6,505 bases of DNA, taken from positions 1 through 6,505 of the forward strand of contig JAHEMP010000137.1 in the NCBI GenBank assembly GCA_024643585.1, given 5' to 3'. Position numbers and translations under genes: made by a program. The stretch comes from Crocinitomicaceae bacterium (GTDB lineage: Bacteria > Bacteroidota > Bacteroidia > Flavobacteriales_D > Crocinitomicaceae). A model generated the notes under the pieces. It made no database searches and was not told where the DNA came from. It was given only the letters and a program-made list of their open reading frames with translations. Shown one piece after another: positions 1-6,497 of the stretch (the first letter of the stretch is position 1; every line of letters begins with the position of its first letter).

Positions 1-1
1 T

Positions 2-73
2 ATGGTTCGCACCTTAGATACTGAATTTATGGGAATGAAAGTTTACGTTTATGCCACCCCTAATTTATTGTAA
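2..73 (+). CDS. C-terminal end of an upstream gene (partial, unidentified)
   Basis: Frame 2 is open from the window edge to a TAA stop at 71-73 and gives 23 residues ending in KVYVYATPNLL. The other two forward frames hit stops within the first 25 bases. The piece ends with alternating hydrophobic residues that could form a beta strand. The ATG at position 2 is probably internal, because no intergenic sequence is visible before it. I do not recognise the family. It could also be a chance open frame, since it is so short. Confidence 0.4.
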   Translation: MVRTLDTEFMGMKVYVYATPNLL

Positions 74-132
74 GAAACAGAAAGATAAATGATTGTTGAA
101 CTTTTGGTCATTATAAAAAAATAACTTAGCCT

Positions 133-148
133 TTCAAGACTTCTTGAA
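133..148. promoter_or_regulatory. Inverted repeat TTCAAG-N4-CTTGAA, possible operator or weak hairpin
   Basis: Two perfect 6-base arms (133-138 and 143-148) flank a 4-base spacer in the AT-rich gap between the upstream gene end (73) and the sulfurase-like gene (219). No T-run follows it, so a classic intrinsic terminator for the upstream gene is unlikely. A protein-binding dyad or a 5' leader hairpin is possible. The function is inferred from position only. Confidence 0.25.
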
Positions 149-191
149 TCAAAGTATCTTATTCAACGCAGAATAATCTATCTTTATATCC

Positions 192-206
192 TTAAAAGAC
201 TTTTAA
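192..206. promoter_or_regulatory. Perfect 7+7 palindrome just before the sulfurase-like start codon
   Basis: TTAAAAG (192-198) is the exact reverse complement of CTTTTAA (200-206), with one central base, and it ends 12 bases before the ATG at 219. In an mRNA the one-base loop cannot form fully, so this looks more like a DNA-binding dyad than a hairpin. AT-rich palindromes also arise by chance in such sequence. An imperfect match to the Bacteroidota -7 box (TATCTTTA, 7 of 8 to TAnnTTTG) lies just upstream at 179-186, but I found no TTG element at a suitable -33 distance. Confidence 0.25.
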
Positions 207-218
207 TCAAACACAACT

Positions 219-1622
219 ATGAAATTCCCTTTTGTAAAAAGTAAAATCGTCGTTGAAGGCGTAAACACAATTCCTTTTGAATCTTTTTTTCAAGAATTGC
301 GCGAAAAGGAATATGCTCGATTGGATGAAACAGGACATACTTATCTTGATTTTACGGGGGGTAATTTATACGCCAAGTCTCAGTTAGACAAACACCAACG
401 CATGCTTAGAGAGAATGTATATGGAAATCCACATTCCACAAATCCAACCTCTCTAGCTTCAACAATGTTAGTCTCAGAGGCTAGACAAGCTGTTTTAAAC
501 TTTTTCAACGCTGAAGATTATTACTGTGTTTTTACACCAAATGCATCTGGTGCATTGCGGATTATAGGTGAAAGCTATCCTTTTTCAAAAGATTCAAGAT
601 ATTTGTTGTTAACTGATAATCACAATTCGGTAAACGGTATACGCGAATTTTGTAAAAGTAAAGGCGGAAGTTTTGACTATGGTTATTTAAAATCCACAGA
701 TTTAAATATTGATGAAAGAAAATTAGAAGAACAACTAAGTTCAGGCAATCCAGACGAAAATAAACTATTTGCCTTTCCAGCTCAATCGAATGTTTCAGGA
801 ATAAAACATGATTTGGCTTGGATCGAAAAAGCTCAAAACAAAGGATGGGATGTACTTCTTGATGCAGCGGCGTTTGTTCCAACTTCGAAACTAGACCTTA
901 AAAAGGTCCAGCCCGATTTTGTTTCCATGTCTTTTTACAAAATGTTCGGCTACCCTACTGGAATTGGATGTTTGTTGATTAAGAAAAGTAAATTCGAAAA
1001 ACTTCAAAAACCTTGGTTTGCTGGTGGAACAGTTGAAATGGTCGGTGTTAAAGCACAAAAACACTGGTTGGTAAACAACCATGAACGATTTGAAGATGGA
1101 ACTATAAATTATTTGGACATTCCCGCGGTAAAAATTGGTTTAGATTATTTGGATACAATAGGAATGCACCGAATTACTGAACGAATATCGGCATTGAGTG
1201 AAACCCTATTTAGGGAATTAAATGACACAAGCCATTCTAACGGAAATCCTGTTGTTCGCATTTATGGACCGCAGAATAGAAAAAACGTAGGTGGCACCTT
1301 AATTATGAACTTCTTAGATCAAGATGGAAACCAATACCCCATTGAGCAGGTGGAAAGTAGAGCAAACCAAAAACAGATTTCTATTCGAACAGGTTGTTTC
1401 TGTAATCCAGGATTAGACGAACTTAATACAGGTATTACCGACGAAGAACTAAGCAAATACTTTACTGAGAACGAAAGTGGGAATTTTGGGGATCGGACCA
1501 ATTTTTATGGGAAATTTAGAGGCGCAACAAGAATTAGCGTAGGAATTTCGACAAACAAAGCCGATATTCAAAAATTCATCGAATTTGTTCGTTCCTTCCG
1601 GAATAGCACCGTAGCGAACTAA
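219..1622 (+). CDS. PLP-dependent aminotransferase class V enzyme, molybdenum cofactor sulfurase-like (no MOSC domain)
   Basis: A cytoplasmic PLP enzyme of the cysteine desulfurase branch, predicted to draw sulfur from cysteine as a protein persulfide; the acceptor is unknown. The 467 residues follow the N-terminal domain of eukaryotic Mo-cofactor sulfurases (MOCOS/ABA3): GNPHS near 69-73, the PLP-phosphate stretch TPNASGAL at 106-113, DNHNSV with H135, FPAQSN at 186-191, the ring-nitrogen aspartate D215 in LLDAAAFVP, the Schiff-base lysine K241 in SFYKMFGYPTG, and the cysteine loop RTGCFCNPG with C393 and C395. The tail GATRISVGISTN with a following D-x-x-x-F pattern is also typical. The C-terminal MOSC domain of true MOCOS is absent, and no Mo-cofactor genes are visible. 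The ATG at 219 has no Shine-Dalgarno, which is normal in this phylum. Family assignment is firm; the physiological substrate is not known. Confidence 0.88.
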   Translation: MKFPFVKSKIVVEGVNTIPFESFFQELREKEYARLDETGHTYLDFTGGNLYAKSQLDKHQRMLRENVYGNPHSTNPTSLASTMLVSEARQAVLNFFNAEDYYCVFTPNASGALRIIGESYPFSKDSRYLLLTDNHNSVNGIREFCKSKGGSFDYGYLKSTDLNIDERKLEEQLSSGNPDENKLFAFPAQSNVSGIKHDLAWIEKAQNKGWDVLLDAAAFVPTSKLDLKKVQPDFVSMSFYKMFGYPTGIGCLLIKKSKFEKLQKPWFAGGTVEMVGVKAQKHWLVNNHERFEDGTINYLDIPAVKIGLDYLDTIGMHRITERISALSETLFRELNDTSHSNGNPVVRIYGPQNRKNVGGTLIMNFLDQDGNQYPIEQVESRANQKQISIRTGCFCNPGLDELNTGITDEELSKYFTENESGNFGDRTNFYGKFRGATRISVGISTNKADIQKFIEFVRSFRNSTVAN

Positions 1623-1687
1623 TTAATAGTTCTATTATGGTCAATTAAAGTCTGAGAATTCGTAAAATTGAGCTTTTAAAAAATATA

Positions 1688-2287
1688 ATGAAATTCTTAC
1701 TGATAATTCTCTATATCTCTAGTTTCTGTGCGTACAGTATCCATGCCCAAATCGACTCGAAATTCAAGCGTACGCTTAAAAAAAACAACCTCGAACTATT
1801 TGTTCCTCAAGGTTTTGCTGAAATATCGACACTTCCAAACAAAGAAATGGATTATCAGTTTGCCTTGAAGTATGGGGTTGACACTTTTGAAATACGTTAT
1901 ACCGTCTACCCACTCGACAAAAAAATAAAAGAATTCAAAAAGAATTTGAAAAACCCAACCGAAAAACAGGTGCATCCAAATTTTTATTGGGAAGAAATGT
2001 ACAATGAAAAAATATCTATTCTTTCAAACATTTCCAAAAATGAAGTTCCCAAGCCACGCCTAATTTCTGATGAGGCTGCTAAAGAAGAGTTTAATGCAGA
2101 TGCAGGTGCCATAACATTTTTCCCCATTGCGACTACCTCCATAAATTCAGAATATAAATATTGCCTCATGATGGTTATTCATAAAAATTTTGAATCTGAC
2201 GTATATATTAGTTATTTCGGAAATGATAGGGACAAGATTGAAACACTTGCCTTAAAAGCATTTCACGCTATCCGATTTAAAAATTAA
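1688..2287 (+). CDS. Small secreted protein of unknown function
   Basis: I do not recognise a named family. The 199-residue product starts with a clear Sec signal peptide: hydrophobic residues 3-19, then HA-Q, so signal peptidase I probably cuts after A20. C14 is preceded by F and does not form a lipobox, so a soluble periplasmic or secreted protein is expected. The mature part is mixed alpha/beta, rich in lysine and aromatic residues, with one cysteine (C159) and no obvious catalytic motif. The stretch ELFVPQGFAEI followed by MDYQFALKYG and FEIRYTVYPL (about 36-76) resembles short secreted Bacteroidota proteins of unknown role, from memory. It begins 65 bases after the sulfurase-like gene on the same strand, with no convincing promoter or terminator between them, so co-transcription is plausible. 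Confidence 0.75.
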   Translation: MKFLLIILYISSFCAYSIHAQIDSKFKRTLKKNNLELFVPQGFAEISTLPNKEMDYQFALKYGVDTFEIRYTVYPLDKKIKEFKKNLKNPTEKQVHPNFYWEEMYNEKISILSNISKNEVPKPRLISDEAAKEEFNADAGAITFFPIATTSINSEYKYCLMMVIHKNFESDVYISYFGNDRDKIETLALKAFHAIRFKN

Positions 2288-2292
2288 TCTAA

Positions 2293-2427
2293 CAAACCAT
2301 TTTCATTGATAATCTATGCTTATTGCCAAACGATCAATTCATCGATCAAGATTGGACATCGGAGCATTACAAAGAAGATGGGAGAAAACGAATAGCAAAA
2401 AAATTAGCCGAGTCTTGCCAACCTTAA
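2293..2427 (+). pseudogene. Remnant of an SGNH/AlgX-type hydrolase C-terminus
   Basis: A frame open from just after a TAA at 2290-2292 to a TAA at 2425-2427 encodes about 44 residues. It lies in a different frame from the secreted-protein gene ending at 2287. The peptide includes IDNLCLLPNDQF, then WTSEHYKEDGRKRIAKKLAE. The pattern E-H-Y-x-x-x-G-x-x-x-x-A-x-x-L resembles the last block of SGNH-fold esterases and AlgX/DltD-like proteins, where the histidine is catalytic and is followed by a glycine and a C-terminal helix. No ATG lies in this frame; TTG at 2323 could start only a 34-residue peptide. The simplest reading is the surviving 3' end of a deleted gene. The family match is by eye, so it could be another family or a chance frame. 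Confidence 0.45.
2397..2423 (-). terminator. Weak intrinsic terminator candidate for the glmS operon
   Basis: Read on the minus strand, a stem GGUUGGC / GCUAAUU (four Watson-Crick and three G-U pairs, 8-base loop) leads directly into a run of seven T (plus-strand A at 2397-2403). The T-run partly serves as the lower stem. It starts about 30 bases beyond the glmS stop at 2454. The stem is weak. A second hairpin, AGTTAC-N9-GTAACT at 2449-2469, spans the glmS stop codon but has no T-run. Termination near here is expected because the genes converge. Confidence 0.3.
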
Positions 2428-2453
2428 TTAGTCAATCAGAAACCAATAAGTTA

Positions 2454-4298
2454 CTATTCTACCGTAACTGATTTTGCCAAGTTTCTCGGTTGATCCACAT
2501 TACAACCTCTCATTACCGCCATATGATAAGACAGTAATTGAAAAGGAACTGTAGCAAGCAATGGCACTAAATGTTCGTCGGTATCAGGTATTTCAATAAT
2601 ATGATCAGCCATAAGTTTCACCTGCTCATCGCCTTCAGTAACTATGGCTATTATTTTTCCTTTTCTCGCTTTTACTTCTTGAATATTTGAAACCACCTTT
2701 TCATAGGATGTTCCTTTCGTAGCTACCACAAAAACAGGCATAGCCTCATCAATAAGTGCAATTGGTCCATGCTTCATTTCTGCCGCCGGATATCCTTCAG
2801 CATGGATATAGGAAATCTCTTTTAATTTCAAGGCACCTTCCAATGCTACAGGGAAAGAACTTCCTCTTCCCAAGTAAAGTGCGTTGGTTGCGTCTTTGTA
2901 TTCTGCAGCGATACGTTCAATATGCGCATTGTTTTCCAGTACTTTTTTCACTTTGTCAGGAATCAACTCCAATTCCGCCAACATAGTGCGGAATTTAGTT
3001 TCATTCATTGTCCCTTTCTTGTGAGCAATAGACAAAGCCATTAAAGTCAAAACAGTTACTTGGGCTGTAAATGCTTTTGTTGAAGCAACACCAATTTCAG
3101 GACCTGCATGCGTATAAGAACCTGCGTGCGTTATTCTCGAAATTGAAGAACCAACAACATTACAAATACCTAAAATAATGGCTCCTTTTGATTTTGCCAA
3201 TTCAAGTGCAGCCATCGTATCAGCCGTCTCACCCGATTGGGAAACAGCAATAACTATGTCTCCTTCGTTGATAATTGGATTTCTATATCTAAATTCTGAT
3301 GCGTATTCAACCTCAACATTAATTCGAGCTAAATCTTCAAACAAATATTCTCCAACCAAACAGGCATGCCAGGAAGTACCACAAGCGACCATCACAACAC
3401 GATTCGCATTTATCAATTGTTGCTCGTAATCTTTAATACCGCCCAATTCAACCCAACCTTCCGTTGCATTTAATCTACCGCGAAAGCAATCGTTGATGGA
3501 ACGAGGTTGTTCATGAATTTCTTTCAACATAAAATGCTCGTATCCGCCTTTTTCCAAAGCTTCCAATTGCAGCTCAAGATGTTGAACATACGGTGTTTTT
3601 TCCTCGTCTTGGATATTCCAAAGTTTCATGCCATCTTTCAAATCAATAACAGCAATTTCTTCGTCGTTCATGTAAACCACTTGGTCGGTGTATTCAACTA
3701 TTGGAGTGGCATCCGAAGCCAAATAAAAATCATTTTCTTTACCAATACCAATAACCAACGGGGACGATTTTCTCGCAGCAACAATCGTATCTGGTTTGTC
3801 TTTAGAAATTACGACAATAGCGTAGGCTCCAGTTACACTTAGCAAAGCTATCCGAAGTGCTTCGCCAAACCAAACCCCTTCTTTTTTCTGAATATCGTCA
3901 ATTAAGTGAACCAACACTTCTGTATCCGTATCACTTTTAAAAACGTACCCACGTGAAATTAATTCTTCTTTAAGCACGTCGTAATTTTCAATAATCCCGT
4001 TGTGAATTATCGCTAAATTTCCATTACTCGAACTATGTGGATGTGCATTCTTATCGTTTGGTTCTCCGTGAGTCGCCCAGCGCGTATGGGCAATTCCAAT
4101 CTGACCAGTCGTATTTTTATCAGAAGCAAAGTCAACCAAATTGGCTACTTTACCTTGCTTTTTATATAAATTTAATTCCCCATTGGACAACAAGGCAACA
4201 CCAGCACTGTCGTATCCTCTATATTCCAATCTTTGTAATCCTTTTATTAAAATTGGATACGCCTCTTTTTTTCCAATGTAAGCTACAATTCCGCACAT
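2454..4298 (-). CDS. glmS: Glutamine--fructose-6-phosphate aminotransferase (isomerizing), GlmS
   Basis: Converts fructose-6-phosphate and glutamine to glucosamine-6-phosphate and glutamate in the cytoplasm, the committed step to UDP-GlcNAc for peptidoglycan and lipid A. The 614 residues are the full usual length. The N-terminal class II glutaminase domain (about 1-220) starts MCGIVAYIG, with C2 as nucleophile once Met is removed, RWATHG at 73-78 and NG at 100-101. SIS domain 1 (about 290-425) carries CGTSWHA at 306-312 and SQSGET at 353-358. SIS domain 2 (about 460-600) carries ALEGALKLKEISYIHAE, with K491, E494 and H510 matching E. coli K485, E488 and H504. The C-tail LAKSVTVE holds K609 (E. 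coli K603). It starts 5 bases after the DUF4270 stop, so it is co-transcribed and probably translationally coupled. That gap leaves no room for a glmS ribozyme. Confidence 0.98.
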   Translation of the reverse strand: MCGIVAYIGKKEAYPILIKGLQRLEYRGYDSAGVALLSNGELNLYKKQGKVANLVDFASDKNTTGQIGIAHTRWATHGEPNDKNAHPHSSSNGNLAIIHNGIIENYDVLKEELISRGYVFKSDTDTEVLVHLIDDIQKKEGVWFGEALRIALLSVTGAYAIVVISKDKPDTIVAARKSSPLVIGIGKENDFYLASDATPIVEYTDQVVYMNDEEIAVIDLKDGMKLWNIQDEEKTPYVQHLELQLEALEKGGYEHFMLKEIHEQPRSINDCFRGRLNATEGWVELGGIKDYEQQLINANRVVMVACGTSWHACLVGEYLFEDLARINVEVEYASEFRYRNPIINEGDIVIAVSQSGETADTMAALELAKSKGAIILGICNVVGSSISRITHAGSYTHAGPEIGVASTKAFTAQVTVLTLMALSIAHKKGTMNETKFRTMLAELELIPDKVKKVLENNAHIERIAAEYKDATNALYLGRGSSFPVALEGALKLKEISYIHAEGYPAAEMKHGPIALIDEAMPVFVVATKGTSYEKVVSNIQEVKARKGKIIAIVTEGDEQVKLMADHIIEIPDTDEHLVPLLATVPFQLLSYHMAVMRGCNVDQPRNLAKSVTVE

Positions 4299-4303
4299 AC
4301 CGC

Positions 4304-5644
4304 TTAAAATTCTGTGTAAATAATATAAAGTTTTGGTTTTACCTTATTCAAGGTATTTCTACCATTAAAAATAATCCTATCCATTGATATGACTGAGCGT
4401 TGGGGAGTGATGTAGATTGGTTGATTTTCTCTATCACCTGAAACTATACTTTGCACAACATTTCGCAAATCATATGTAATGCTCTTAGTAAAATCACTTA
4501 TGGCTGCTGGATAAATAAATGGTAACCATTCAGGGTTAATTCCACGTTTATTAAAATAAAATATTCCTATTCCAGGATTGTATATAGAACCAGTTTGATA
4601 TTGAATTGGCAGATCCAAAACTGCTTTGTGAATAACCGTCTTTTTCGAAATATTGCTTAATCCCGGGATTTCAACAACCCCTCTCAGACCATACGATTGG
4701 GTATAAAATTCTTGCAACCCACTATTTGGGTTAGCAAGTACGCCTTGAACTTTTGTACCCGCTCTATCAAATTCAACATGGTTGAACGACTGACAATTAT
4801 TATTAATAATAAAATCGTACAATTTCTTAACCGGGGTTAAAACTCCATTGACCAATTCCAATTTCTTGTAATAAATGGTCAGTTTTGATGCCGTTGATTT
4901 CGTGTCAAACGAGTAAACGGATCCTTGACCTGACGACTGTGGAGGGTTATTTGTAATGATTTGGATTCCTTTAAAAAATTCAACGAAATTATCGCTTGAT
5001 GTAAATGCAGAACTTCCACTTGCTGATTCAACCATCAAAGATCTTGCAAGATTCGTGTCGATATGAATACGCATTTGAGGTGCAACTGAAACAGTGTCAA
5101 CTATGGCATCGCCAATTGGGTCTGGCTTGATGGTTCCTTTTCCTGGCATAACCAAGTTTACCGGTTTTACAGCTACAGTTGAAAACTCATAATATTTTAC
5201 CGCTGTATCCGAGGAGATCTCTTCGTCTACCTCATACACTTCAAATGTTTGGGTTGAGAGGCCGCCCGTATAGTCGGAAAATTGCAACGCTAAAACAAAA
5301 GAATCTATTGAAATTTGAGACAAATCACCAAAATTAGGATTTGCTGAAGCAATACGAATTTGGGTATAGAATGAGGCCTTAACCTTGCCGAATGTTTCAT
5401 CATTCATTTCACCCAAAAGATTTAACAATGGGTTTTTAGTGGAAATGGAATCATCAAGAATCGTATACGTATTCAAGGTAAATGTATCAATCGCGCCGGC
5501 ATTAAGAAGCTCCGCTGGATCATACGCGCCAGCACCAATGGTTGATTCCTTTTTCTTGCAAGCAACGACAATAAAAAAAGCAAATAAAAAAGTAGCGGAA
5601 AGTAAAGAAACTTTCCGCCACTCGCGATAAATACGATGTATCAT
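4304..5644 (-). CDS. DUF4270 family lipoprotein
   Basis: An envelope lipoprotein of unknown function, of the DUF4270 family common in Bacteroidota. From the ATG at 5644 it has 446 residues: a basic start (MIHRIYREWRK), a hydrophobic stretch (residues 12-28) and a lipobox VVAC with the lipidated cysteine at 29, followed by KKKES. The motif LLGEMNDETFGKVKASFYTQ (about 76-95) is what I recognise as the DUF4270 hallmark, and the final strand PKLYIIYTE also fits. The rest looks beta-rich with many serines and threonines, as in surface-exposed proteins. The open frame extends to 5671, but that upstream codon is TTG and would overlap the preceding gene. ATG 5644 lies 4 bases after its stop, so I prefer it. 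A 9-bp hairpin with a T-run sits inside codons 10-20. Its location (inner face, outer face or periplasm) cannot be read with certainty. Confidence 0.9.
   Translation of the reverse strand: MIHRIYREWRKVSLLSATFLFAFFIVVACKKKESTIGAGAYDPAELLNAGAIDTFTLNTYTILDDSISTKNPLLNLLGEMNDETFGKVKASFYTQIRIASANPNFGDLSQISIDSFVLALQFSDYTGGLSTQTFEVYEVDEEISSDTAVKYYEFSTVAVKPVNLVMPGKGTIKPDPIGDAIVDTVSVAPQMRIHIDTNLARSLMVESASGSSAFTSSDNFVEFFKGIQIITNNPPQSSGQGSVYSFDTKSTASKLTIYYKKLELVNGVLTPVKKLYDFIINNNCQSFNHVEFDRAGTKVQGVLANPNSGLQEFYTQSYGLRGVVEIPGLSNISKKTVIHKAVLDLPIQYQTGSIYNPGIGIFYFNKRGINPEWLPFIYPAAISDFTKSITYDLRNVVQSIVSGDRENQPIYITPQRSVISMDRIIFNGRNTLNKVKPKLYIIYTEF
5586..5618 (-). promoter_or_regulatory. Intragenic terminator-like hairpin (possible attenuator) at the start of the DUF4270 gene
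   Basis: On the minus strand GCGGAAAGT (5618-5610) and ACTTTCCGC (5603-5595) form a perfect 9-bp stem with five G-C pairs and a 6-base loop. After three bases (TAC) comes a run of six T (5591-5586). This is the architecture of an intrinsic terminator in the direction of transcription, beginning 26 bases after the first base of the ATG at 5644 and about 30 bases past the end of the preceding gene. Ribosomes translating the lipoprotein signal peptide would open the stem, so it could couple transcription to translation. It could also be a chance result of codons Arg-Lys-Val and Leu-Ser-Ala flanking a Phe-rich signal peptide. Confidence 0.4.
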
Positions 5645-5648
5645 TAAT

Positions 5649-6470
5649 TTATATAAGAATTTCTTCTTCAATTACTTTATCAAAAAATTCAGACAATACT
5701 TTAGTCTGGTTTTCTTCAGGAACATACTCCTGTTTCAAACACGTTTGCTCGTCTACTAGTTGTTGCAAAGATGCATCTAAATTTTCACTCGCAATGTTAA
5801 TACCATCCGCATATTTCATCATGACGCGGGAGATATTTAAAAAGCTTGTGTCTTTCAACTCTTCTATAACTTCTTCAGAGAAGCCATCAAATTTAAGCTT
5901 ATCGGAGAAATTAGTGTCCCAATTTCTGTTAAAGCTATCGTTGTAAACACTGTAAATAACCTTCGTATTGGCGAAATGAGGATCCTTGCTGTAAAGTTGT
6001 TTTACATAAAGAGACATCAAACCAGACATCCATCCATGACAATGAATAACATCAGGTTGCCAACCCAATTTTTTCACCGTCTCCAAAACTCCACGACAGA
6101 AGAACATGGAGCGCTCATCGTTGTCTTCGTGAAATTCACCTTTATCGTTGGTTACAGTATTCTTTCTTTTAAAGAACTCATCGTTGTCAATAAAGTATAC
6201 CTGCATACGAGCTGCTGATACACTAGCCACTTTAATTATTAACGGATGATCGGCATCATTTATTATTAAATTCATTCCGGATAAGCGAATAACTTCATGC
6301 AATTGATGACGTCTTTCATTTATACTTCCAAATCTCGGAGTGAAAACTCTGATTTCTTTTCCACCTTCTTGAGTGCCTTGAGGTAGTCGTCTAGCTGAAT
6401 TAGCGATTTCGGATTTAGGAGAAAACGGTGCTATTTCCTGCGTTACAAATAGGATTCTTTTTTTATCCAT
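5649..6470 (-). CDS. Glycogen/starch synthase-like protein, N-terminal GT5 domain only
   Basis: Resembles the N-terminal starch-synthase catalytic domain (GT5) of GlgA, which uses ADP-glucose to extend glycogen, but at 273 residues it is roughly half a normal GlgA (about 480). The C-terminal GT-B nucleotide-sugar half is absent. RILFVTQEIAPFSP opens the Rossmann fold, and DVIHCHGWMSGL (140-151) matches the usual DV-x-H-x-H-x-W motif of synthases. The K-x-G-G-L loop of true GlgA is replaced by PKSEIANSARRLP (18-30), so catalysis is doubtful. The acidic C-terminus ends VIEEEILI. A clean frame runs from ATG 6470 to the stop, so this is not an obvious frameshift. Short homologues beside DUF4270 are, as I recall, common in Bacteroidota, so the form appears to be family-wide. 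It is first in the operon with DUF4270 and glmS. The role is unknown; annotations as glycogen synthase should be treated as family labels. Confidence 0.85.
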   Translation of the reverse strand: MDKKRILFVTQEIAPFSPKSEIANSARRLPQGTQEGGKEIRVFTPRFGSINERRHQLHEVIRLSGMNLIINDADHPLIIKVASVSAARMQVYFIDNDEFFKRKNTVTNDKGEFHEDNDERSMFFCRGVLETVKKLGWQPDVIHCHGWMSGLMSLYVKQLYSKDPHFANTKVIYSVYNDSFNRNWDTNFSDKLKFDGFSEEVIEELKDTSFLNISRVMMKYADGINIASENLDASLQQLVDEQTCLKQEYVPEENQTKVLSEFFDKVIEEEILI

Positions 6471-6497
6471 GAAGATTTTAGATTGTCATTTTGACTA

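Noticed and set aside
562..1501. Minus-strand open frames opposite the sulfurase-like gene
   Set aside because: They lie within a gene with all family motifs intact and have unlikely compositions, so they are shadow frames.
1624..1637. TAATA-N4-TATTA hairpin after the sulfurase-like gene as a terminator
   Set aside because: The stem is only 5 A-T pairs and has no T-run, so it is too weak to support a terminator call.
1688..1747. Lipoprotein signal in the secreted protein (C14)
   Set aside because: The residues before C14 are S-S-F, which do not fit a lipobox. A signal peptidase I site after A20 fits better.
2331..2349. Direct repeat CGATCAA-N5-CGATCAA, considered as an attachment or insertion site
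   Set aside because: It falls in the hydrolase-like remnant and encodes a repeated Asp-Gln pair. No mobile element or second boundary is present.
4299..4303. glmS ribozyme or other leader riboswitch before glmS
   Set aside because: Only 5 bases separate the DUF4270 stop from the glmS ATG, and upstream sequence is coding. The ribozyme is also typical of Firmicutes, not this phylum.
3507..4387. Plus-strand open frames opposite glmS (for example 3507-3842 and 4037-4387)
   Set aside because: They lie antisense to a full-length, strongly conserved glmS and give low-complexity peptides rich in F, H, Q and N with no family features. They are shadows of the real gene.
5642..5671. Longer DUF4270 start at 5671 (nine extra residues)
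   Set aside because: The codon at 5671-5669 is TTG, not ATG, and would overlap the preceding gene by 23 bases. The ATG at 5644 gives a normal lipoprotein signal peptide 4 bases after the preceding stop.
5385..6218. Plus-strand open frames opposite the DUF4270 and GT5-like genes
   Set aside because: Antisense to confidently coding sequence, with no recognisable protein features or start context.
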